Position numbers and translations under genes: made by a program. The notes under the pieces were generated by a model. The model saw nothing but the letters and a program-made list of their open reading frames with translations, did no database searches and had not been told where the DNA came from. A DNA stretch of 64,000 nt. Origin: Euborellia annulipes. Its lineage: Eukaryota > Arthropoda > Insecta > Dermaptera > Anisolabididae. Of this stretch, positions 55,977 to 64,000 are shown piece by piece. The stretch's first letter is position 1, and every line of letters begins with the position of its first letter. The stretch spans positions 26,087-90,086 of the forward strand of contig JAKCPI010001012.1 of NCBI GenBank assembly GCA_023213315.1. The letters run 5' to 3'.

Positions 55977-56440
55977 GTTGTATTTCATTATTTTATTCCC
56001 ACCACGTTGACGTTTCGATCCCGGGTGGGATCATCCTCAGAACAGGTGGGTGTTATGTAAGTGTATATTTGTAAATTTCAATCATATATTATATACAGAA
56101 CTCAAAGATAAATAAATACAAATAAATTATATTAGTTATGATACAATTGAAAGTAAATGGTCAAGAGAGACGACTTCAAATTTGTCTCTGCGCCGTGACC
56201 ATCCTCTCTCTTGACCATTTACTTTCAATTAAATCATAACTAATATAATTTATTTGTATTTATTTATCTTTGAGTTCTGTATATAATATATGATTGAAAT
56301 TTACAAATACACACATGCATAACACCCACCTGTTCTGAGGATGATTCCAACCGCAATCGAAACGTCAACGTGGTAGGAATAAAATAATGAAATACAACTA
56401 GCTGCAGATTTTCTTCACCTTTTCACCTATCCTATCCTAG
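55977..56440. mobile_element. Fold-back element with the best hammerhead-like motif
   Basis: Arms of about 100 bp or more (ctgcagctagttgtatttca at left and its complement at right) are almost perfect inverted copies, and a second inverted region (agtaaatggtcaagagagac) lies inside. At 56009-56040 (minus) the motif has a perfect GATCCC/GGGATC stem and a flanking GUU/AAC plus CCCACC/GGUGGG stem. The right-arm copy at 56335-56366 is decayed in the stem. Confidence 0.82.
56009..56040 (-). ncRNA. Hammerhead-like ribozyme core motif with matching outer stem
   Basis: CTGAGGA, T, six-pair stem GATCCC/GGGATC, then GAAACGTC. Bases flanking the core pair directly (GTT with AAC) and continue as CCCACC with GGTGGG, as expected for stem I of a type I hammerhead. 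This is the most complete example in the window. Confidence 0.45.
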
Positions 56441-57097
56441 AGTTCTCATCATCTGCCTAGTATTGCAGACCAAGCTCCTTTTTTATCTGAGGGAGTCCCT
56501 AGCTCGATATCTGGTTATATTCATTCTTGGAAATGTGAATTAATTAGTGTATTTTTTGCATTTATTAATAAGTCATTATTATCGATATCCCATTCGAGAA
56601 AGCAAGAAATGTCAGTTTTGATCTTGAAGACCCGGATAACATTTTTAATTTTTTTTTTCTATTTTCCAGAATAAGAGACATATCAAGTGTCCCTTCCTCC
56701 GCAAAAGCAGATCCCCGACAGTGCACTGGAAATGTATTCATTGGATCACCCTTTAAGGCATTTAAATAATTTTTGGACCAAGCCCACCTATTACATCCTC
56801 GCGGCACTGAGGATAATGCATGTCATATGCGTCGAAATATTTGCCAAATAAAGGACGTCAGGTGGAGAGATTAATCTGCTGGTTGTTATTCTCCAACCCC
56901 ATTACTCTACTCATCCCAGCCTACTATATAAATATAGATGGGTGTATAAGATTCCCAAACATGTCTGAAAGCATTTATTTAAGCCTCCCTCATTAACTCA
57001 AATAAACTGGACAATGTGAGGGGCTTAAATAATCAGATTATGATGTAAGTTTTTATTCTGGAATGTATATGATTTCTGTGTTTGACAATTAATTATT

Positions 57098-57130
57098 CTG
57101 AGAAAGGGCTCCACTGGAGCCCGAAACATC
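57098..57130 (+). ncRNA. Hammerhead-like motif, solo copy
   Basis: CTGAGAA, A, seven-pair stem GGGCTCC/GGAGCCC, GAAACATC, with flanking ATT/AAT pairing. One core base (G8) is A here. Confidence 0.33.
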
Positions 57131-57799
57131 AATTAAGAAACTATAAAAATAATTCTGCTTTTCTCTATTGTATTAGCCCTAGATGTCATTGATTTTGAAT
57201 AATTATTAAATTAAATTGTTTATTATTTAAAGATCATCATAAGACTTCATATTGATAGACCTAATAATAAATACAAATATTAAAAATTTGCATAAATTTC
57301 GGTCGAATGTTCCTCTTTTCAAGTGTATTATGTTATTATTCTTAAGATGGTCGGCTGAAATATTTGCAAATCACGATATATTGTATAATAATAAGGTTGT
57401 CTTTATATTGTAGCCTATTGATGATTAATTTCTCATCCTCTAAACAACTACATCCAGCATTAATAGAAACGTTCTCATTAAGTATAATACAAGATGGCTA
57501 AAAATCAGCCTAAAATTTATTTGTTTTGGCTGTCTTTTCAACCCCGAAGACGCCTGTTTCGTAAATTATTGCGAAAGAGCCTTTAAGAGTTTCCTGGCAG
57601 GAAGGTAAAGGATCGTCGATGATCACGCACCCTTAACTCAAAAACACTTAAAAGAAGAGCTAGTGACTTAGGGGTTATTGATAAAACAAACAAAAGAATC
57701 AAAGCTGATATCACCTTTTAGCTTTTTCGCATTGGAGATATTTCGCTTCGCCCTATTAATCAGATGACATGAAAGCTAGGCGTTAAGATAGATGGCTAA

Positions 57800-58180
57800 A
57801 AAGGCCGAAGAGCAAGTATGAGTAGAGCGGATGCTGCGCCAGGAGGTGATCATCCATGGATCAAGTCCCGTTGTCGCTCATCCCGGCGACACAAAAAGCA
57901 GCTTTTGTTTACTGGAATCGGCAGCCATCAGGTAGCCAACAACCTGAGAGAGAGAAACCCGTTTCCCTCTCTTCTACTCTTTTGTTTCTGTCCATATCGT
58001 CGCCGTCAACGGCATTCGCAATTCCCTCCGTTTCTCAGAATGAGACGCCGAGCATCATCATCATCATGAGGATGATGGAGATGATCCCAAAGAACCCGTT
58101 GAGATTAAAAAATTTGCACTTGGAATCAATTCAATCACCTGCAACGCGCACTTGTTCCCCAACAATTATTTTATAAGGTG
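57800..58180. other. GC-richer unique patch upstream of Oaz
   Basis: Includes a forkhead-type ttgtttac site (about 57905), cgtcgccgtcaacggc and an atcatcatcatcatgagg repeat. Two overlapping short frames are open but without recognisable domains. Candidate enhancer or non-coding exon. Confidence 0.3.
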
Positions 58181-58585
58181 TGGCTACCACCTCTTCCATA
58201 GAAAATAGACCGAACGTTTGAATCAAATTTAGATTTCAACAATAAAGTTTTTTTATATCCGATTGTTGAAGCAAATAATACTTATAATTATATTTAATAA
58301 TATTATAATATATATAAAATATTATATATTGTAAATACAATGTTTACTTATGGATTCACGTAAAGATTTATTTAATTTCGAATACAAATTGAAAAATTTC
58401 AAAAAATTTAAATATAGAAAAATAGTTTTTTATTTTTGGGATTTAATTTATTTATTTTTGGAACATCATTTTATATTCAAAAATATTCAAAAAAATTTTA
58501 TTTCAATTTAATTCCAAAGGAATTTTTATTTTATTTTTATTTGAGGTCTTTATCGGCATCTATGGCCATTTAGACTTCGTTCCTA

Positions 58586-58806
58586 TCAGGGGGGGCCCCG
58601 GGGGGGGGGGGGGGGGGGGGCCCCCAAAATTTTTTTTTTTTTTTTTACACCCTTTTTTTCCCCCCCCCCCCCCCCCCACAACCTTTTTTTTGGTTAGGCT
58701 TAAATAATAAAAAAAAATATTTTTTTTATATATATTTTTTTGGGGGGGCTTTTTTTATTATAAAAAAAAAAAAAAAAAAAAAAAAACAAAAAGGGAGGGG
58801 GGGGTT
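58586..58806. other. Homopolymer-run block inside a SINE, likely assembly artefact
   Basis: Long runs of G, C, T and A (for example 19 or more G, 18 C, 26 A) with little complex sequence. It splits a family C SINE whose halves (58540-58583 and 58807-58860) would otherwise be contiguous, with ttcctat present on both edges. It has no parallel elsewhere in the window. Confidence 0.65.
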
Positions 58807-59340
58807 CCTATTTATTTAAATTGATTAGTAGCCAATTCATTTTAAGAAGAGCACAATTCTTACACAGTAAACTTCCAAAATATTTTAGTAAAAATTGTTT
58901 AATTATTTAAAAAAAATTTTGTTTAAAAAAAAAAAATCTGAACCACACAATTATGTTTGATCATATATTTAAATAATGTTTGTTTTAATTTTAAAAAATA
59001 TTTGTAGTACAAAAGATTGAAAATGAAAAATAAAAATGTCCCGAAGTGAAATAAGTACTGTAGAGCTAGCTATTCAAACATAAAAAAAACAATTTAAATC
59101 TGATTCTCGTTAAGGTCTGGTAATTTCAGAAATAAGACAATATGCGAGAGGATTACGTTGATTATGTCATTGGTTTGTTTTTGAAAATTATACTGTAAAA
59201 ATGCATTTCTATCAATTTATGATTATAAATCTGAATAGGAAATAAAATATTTGTATCGAATTATTAACTACTGTTTTCAGTAAGTGTTGAATGAAAATCA
59301 TAAATTATAGGATAGAAAAAAAAAAATTCAAAACATCCTA

Positions 59341-60002
59341 AAAAAATCTGGTGTGACAGGCACAGCACACAACTTTCTCTTACCTTCGGTAATCGAAAGT
59401 TGTGTACTGTGCTTGTCACACCAGATTTTTTGTGTCGACATGTATTTAGTTTCCGACAGTACGGTACATTCGATTTTCAAGATGTACAATTTATAAGTAT
59501 GGGAAAATATTTATATTTTGTTACCATGCCAACCATTTCTCCTATCTTTCCTATGAAGCACTAGAGTAAAGTGTGCTTCAAACAATTTTGAGGGCAAAAC
59601 GAGAATATACATTTTATTGAGAATATAAAAAATAATTGATTTTTGAATTAAAAAAAAAATCGTTGGAGCAAATTTAGAGAAAATCGAAAAAAACTGAAAA
59701 AGTGCATCAATAAAGTACTAGTACTCTTTGGTCGATTTTGTTCAAAAGCTTCGTGTCACGTCCCATGGGGGTGCCTAACTTGAATATAAAATTTCAACCT
59801 CCTAGCTCTTTTCGTTCTTGAGATATTTTGTTCACAGACAGACAGACACACAGACAGACCATGTCGCGAAAACCACTTTTTTGGATTCAGGGGACCTCAA
59901 AACGTGAAAATCCATCAAAATCTCGACATCGAATTTTTGACATGAATCCAATACTTTCTCTCTTTATATATATTAACATATATATAGAGGTAAGAGAAAG
60001 TA
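59341..60002 (-). repeat. Repeat D, complete copy
   Basis: Full-length copy with a near-perfect 86-bp terminal palindrome (59347-59430). Confidence 0.85.
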
Positions 60003-60394
60003 AAAAAGAATTTTATTAAAGGGCAGATTTTTTTTTAAATTTTTCCTCTGATTAATTAATAGAAAGTGACTGGGAAAATAAAATCACCCCAATAAAATCA
60101 GAATTTCCTCTTCATATTCAGTATGTGTCAGAATAATATATGATTGAAGATGAAAATAGAACTAAATCTTTAGAATAGCGGAAGAAACAAAAATTCAAAA
60201 AAAATTAAATTCCAATGAAGAATGAAAGGAAATCAAACAATAAGAGACAACAGGAAGAAAAAAAAAAATAAAAATTTTTAAGGAGAGCCTATCTTATTTT
60301 TATAAGAACATAAAAGAAAATTTTTTTCAAATGATGATGGGGACATATGACATCCCTCATTAAAAGAAGAATAAAGAGTGTACATCTCAATTCA

Positions 60395-60510
60395 AATATA
60401 GGGGCGGAGCGAGGGTGGAGCCAAGGGAGGTGGGGAGACACGTGGCTGCAGGAAGTGCGTGACTTCGTAGCACCGGGGTCTTAAGGGGAGCCTTTACTTT
60501 TGTCCGGCCC
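60395..60510 (-). promoter_or_regulatory. Promoter-like GC-rich patch
   Basis: Minus strand: ETS-like cttcctg, E-box cacgtg, GC box ctccgcccc and an adjoining tatattt at about 60396-60402. Orientation again points toward Oaz. No coding exon recognised downstream. Confidence 0.25.
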
Positions 60511-60940
60511 TTTTTTCCCCCTTCTGCTGAGAGCCCCATCTAACCTTTCCCCTTTCGGTGATTTATTCTTCAAACCAGGTTAGTTTTTTTTTTCTCAAAA
60601 TTATATGCTTGATATCAGAATAAATAATTTATTTTTATGTTAGAAGAAAAAATAAATATTTTGTCTTCTAATTCTTATGTTTTATTTATTATAAAGTACT
60701 GGCGGTACCAAAGCAAGAGATCTGACTCAGCTCTTCCTAGAGAGCTTAGAGACGTGTTTAGTGAGTTGATAATAATTTATTTTTTTAAATGTTTTTTGAT
60801 AAGATTAATTAATTAAGGCATTTGAAAAATTTTGTCTGTATAAGCAAATATACATGCATCTGTGGGTAGGTTGCATAGCTTAAATGCACTTGGTCTCTTT
60901 AAGATTTACAGTTGTTTTTTTCTCATCTATAGAGTGCACT

Positions 60941-61086
60941 CAAGGGCGTAACTAGAGAATTTGTCTGGGGGGGGACCATGGGACCAGCTATCCTCCGGGG
61001 GGCCTGGAAAGCCCCATATTTTCTCAATTGTTCTTGGGGCAGGGAGCTTTCTGGGGAGGGGGCCCCACCCCTTAGTTACGCCCATA
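60941..61086. mobile_element. 146-bp hAT-like miniature element (CAAGGGCGTAACTA...TAGTTACGCCCATA)
   Basis: Inverted ends and a perfect 8-bp target duplication AGTGCACT (60933-60940 and 61087-61094). Non-coding. Confidence 0.82.
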
Positions 61087-61261
61087 AGTGCACTGCTAGA
61101 CCTGTTACTTTTGACTGAAACAGTAGTAAATAGACAAAAAGTTCTCTTTTTTCCCTATTATTTCAAAAAAACCAACATTTTTTCTTTATCTATGTTGACA
61201 ATTTTTAAGGTATGCCCCCTTTCCCCCGGGGCGGAGTTGTTCACAAATGTCAATAATGATA

Positions 61262-61430
61262 GGCTGGAAGTCACGGGGCGCGTGTTCGAATCCCAGGCAG
61301 TCCGATGATTTTATTTAAATTATTTGGATACCAAATGGTATAAATAAATGTGCCTGGACCCCCTAATATATATTATTTGTCAATAATTTATATCGTTTTT
61401 AAGTCTATATGGCCGAAAAGTCTTTAAAAA
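61262..61430 (+). repeat. SINE, family A, partial head
   Basis: Box B gtgttcgaatccc and body retained; box A region decayed. Further body-only pieces lie at about 28325-28495 and 62045-62225. Confidence 0.7.
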
Positions 61431-62324
61431 AAGTATGACAATACAGAAATTTCGGTTTTTCTATAGTAACCATTTTCAGTTGAAAAATGAGAGACATTGT
61501 TACAATTAATTTAGAGTCTTAAATAAAAAAAAAAAATTATGTTAAATTAGAATAGATTTAAGGACAGTGAAGCTATCACATAGTGCACTACACGATTATT
61601 TTTTGTTTATTTTATTATAATAGCTTCTATTACAAAAATTGAATTTTAAACTGAGTGAGTATGATTGATGTATAGAAATCGAAACGTCTGTAATAAATGG
61701 GCAAAAGGCGAAAATGCTGCTTCTCATTTCTCCAAATGATTCAACAACCTAAAATTCTCTTTTTTTATTTTAAATATCATGAACCCCATCCGTGGCCGAG
61801 GGGTTAGAGATGTTGACAAATGCCAATATTAGAAATGAATGACATTTTTTGGCATAAATTGTGGCTCATTTTTACAAAAAATAATACAAAAATTTTTATT
61901 ATAGATAATTACAATATGTATTTTATTGCAATTGATCAAATTTTTTTTTATTATTATTTGGTAAAATAAACCACGATTTATGTGAAAAAATGTCTTTCAT
62001 TTCTAATAACATTAATCTTGAAATTCTAAATCAATTAATCAAATGTCAATATTGATAATCTAATAGCCAAGGGGAGTGGGTTTGGACTGCAGGCAATCCA
62101 ATTAATTTATTTAAATCATTTGGATACCAAATAGGGCTGGACTACAATATATATCTCAATTAATAACAAGTAATAAACAATTTATAGTCTAAATAATCTA
62201 AGATGCCGAAAAGACTTTAAAAAAATTATGAATGATTTTTTTTTGTCCCCGAAAAAAGGGTTAAGGTGTCCTCTATTTCTTTTTCATTCATTGATTTTTT
62301 TTTGTTATTATTAACCGAGAAATT

Positions 62325-62660
62325 TATCGGCGAGAAAACGTGAAAAATGAACTCACTCCCCTACAGAGACAAATTCATGATATAAAAAACTTATATTTCC
62401 ATTCTCTTTTGGATTTAATCCACGGCGGCGAAAAAACACCTTTTCAAATGTCAAACGGATTTCATTCTAGGTTTTTTTTCAACCAGGTTCCCAGGCGAGC
62501 TGTTGACAAGTTGAGAGGACTTCGTCTGTTTGGGCAATAATTAATTAATCGCTTGAGAGGCGATCAACGCCATGACGAAGGCCTTCCCTCTATTCCTCAA
62601 TCACAACGAATATGTGCAACAAAACGTACAAAAAACCAGAGCGAAATTGTTTGAATGGAA
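62325..62660. other. Unique patch upstream of Oaz
   Basis: Low-repeat sequence with gggcaataattaattaatcg (homeodomain-type TAAT cores) near 62532 and gcgatcaacgccatgacg near 62560. No gene recognised; candidate regulatory element. Confidence 0.28.
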
Positions 62661-63044
62661 CCTAGGGGTCTGGTCACCACACATGACTCTTAGGAATAAG
62701 CAAAAAAAAAGATGATTTTCTGTGGTTTAGTAGCAGAGAATAATGAAATGGTAAAAAGGAAACAATCATCTTTTGAGAAAAATTACAAGAAAAGGTTGAT
62801 ATCTGTATAATTCTGATGTCAAGGAAATTAAAAAAGATTGGCTTATTGTTGTAATTTTTAACAATTTACGCCAAAATGACAAAAAAGAAAAAATATATTT
62901 CTCTAAATCTTAAAGAGGCTGATTAGAAATCGCAATACTAAAAACGTGAAGAGCTCAAACGGTGTGAAAAAGTTATGTGGTCTTTAAATAAATTTAAGGG
63001 TAAACGAGGTTAATGTCATTTGAGAAAAAGAAATATTTTTGTTC

Positions 63045-63285
63045 AAAAATGTAATTACTTATTACTATGTTAGAAGGTGAGTACCTTTTTGGGGAATCCC
63101 CAAGCAGCATGGAAAAGCAGAGCTCCAAAGGATTGACTACAGGTATGAAGATACACAAACAAATCCCTCTCATTTTCAAGTATTTAATTCATTTAATGGA
63201 AAAGTCCTGGGTTGAACTTGAAGTTGAGTTCCCATGCATTGGTCCATCTAAAATAATAATATTGAGTGGTGAATTAAATTCTTAA
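63045..63285 (+). repeat. Segmental repeat E copy 2, carrying a short open frame
   Basis: Partner of 50790-51045 at about 95 percent identity by eye. Both begin near ttacttattactatgttaga and end near the aataatattgagtg block. No terminal inverted repeat or poly(A) was seen. Confidence 0.65.
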
Positions 63286-63712
63286 GTACTTAATGAAATA
63301 TATTAAAATAAAATAAATATATAAATAAAAAAGTAAAAAAAACTGTAAGCAACAATCAATATATCGGGTAGATAATGATATTTTGCTAATAAAAAAAATA
63401 TCTAATAATACATAACTCCCTTGTCAGCTGAACAAAAACGGCACATGGAAGCTCACATAAAGAGAACTCAAAATTTAGGATTTTTAATGTCGACATTCGA
63501 CTCACCACAGAGTATATGGCCGCTTTACTAAAAGCGTAAAGTCCTGGATAAAATCCTGAGGGAGGCCTGATATGTCCAATCAAACACAAACTAAACTTTT
63601 TTAGTTTTTCAAAAATAATAGCATTACTCCTATCTTTACTATACAAAATGAAACAACAGATTTGACAACTTGAGTGAAATGATTAAAATAAAAGAGCCAA
63701 ATTAAGCCATTT

Positions 63713-63868
63713 TACTTTCTCTTACATCTTGAATTCTAATATATCGGTGGAAACAAAATATGTCGACACGAAAAATCTGATGTGACAAGCACAGAACACA
63801 ACTATCGATTACTGAAGCGAAGAGAAAGTTGTGTGCTGTGCGTCAGTCACGCCAGATTTTTTTTTTGA
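63713..63868 (+). repeat. Repeat D, internally deleted copy
   Basis: The tactttctcttac end is joined almost directly to the cggtggaaacaaa block and the terminal hairpin. Confidence 0.7.
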
Positions 63869-64000
63869 AAAAGATTTTTTCCGTATTAGAATTTTTGAAC
63901 AACTTCTTTCAATCAATTTACCAAGAAAAAAGTTGATAGAATAAGAATTTAATTAATTTAATTAAATTCTTTAAATTTGGTTAAGTACCCCACATCTTCG

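Noticed and set aside
56565..56807. Minus-strand 80-codon frame
   Set aside because: No recognisable domain, no splice context and low-complexity neighbours; left unannotated.
63386..63646. Minus-strand 86-codon frame
   Set aside because: Could be a decayed transposon fragment, but no motif supports any family.

Overview
This is a eukaryotic, probably arthropod, genomic window. It is AT-rich, carries one multi-exon gene with GT-AG introns, and is otherwise dominated by transposons, tRNA-derived SINEs and fold-back repeats. No rRNA, CRISPR array, operon or other prokaryotic feature is present. The exact clade cannot be read from the sequence; an insect or crustacean with a repeat-rich genome fits best.

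The only convincing protein-coding gene lies on the minus strand. It can be assembled into 18 coding exons running from 41408 down to 7444. All 17 splice junctions have GT/AG ends and matching phases, giving one open frame of 1197 codons (1196 aa plus stop). It encodes a protein with about 24 C2H2 zinc fingers. Finger-by-finger resemblance (for example [55 protein letters not shown]) identifies it as the arthropod member of the ZNF423/ZNF521 family, called Oaz in Drosophila. These nuclear DNA-binding and adaptor proteins act in BMP/SMAD and EBF signalling. Exon 1 sits 18.4 kb upstream of exon 2. It lies downstream of a GC-rich stretch with a CCAAT box, a GC box and a TATA-like run, so that stretch is the best promoter candidate.

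Layout. 1-7.4 kb: 3' flank, with a three-layer nested transposon stack at 1.9-3.25 kb and several miniature elements. 7.4-14.7 kb: exons 18 to 4, mostly separated by 63-135 bp introns, with fold-back elements in the larger ones. 14.7-22.7 kb: two introns of about 4 kb around exon 3, holding miniature elements and a minisatellite of about 85-bp units inside a hAT-like element. 22.9-41.3 kb: intron 1, full of SINEs and a dispersed family called here repeat D. 41.4-41.7 kb: exon 1 and candidate promoter. 41.7-64 kb: upstream flank with many repeat D copies, nested miniature elements, a 1.85-kb palindrome with tRNA-like arms, a duplicated short ORF segment, and two more promoter-like GC-rich patches.

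The most interesting non-genic signal is a recurrent structured motif at seven to eight unrelated loci, about a dozen copies in all. It reads CTGANGA, one base, a short hairpin, then GAAACGTC. The hairpin sequence differs between loci but its pairing is kept. This is close to the catalytic core of hammerhead ribozymes, which are known in Penelope-like retroelements. It usually sits as inverted pairs inside fold-back elements. All identifications come from reading the sequence; no database search was possible.
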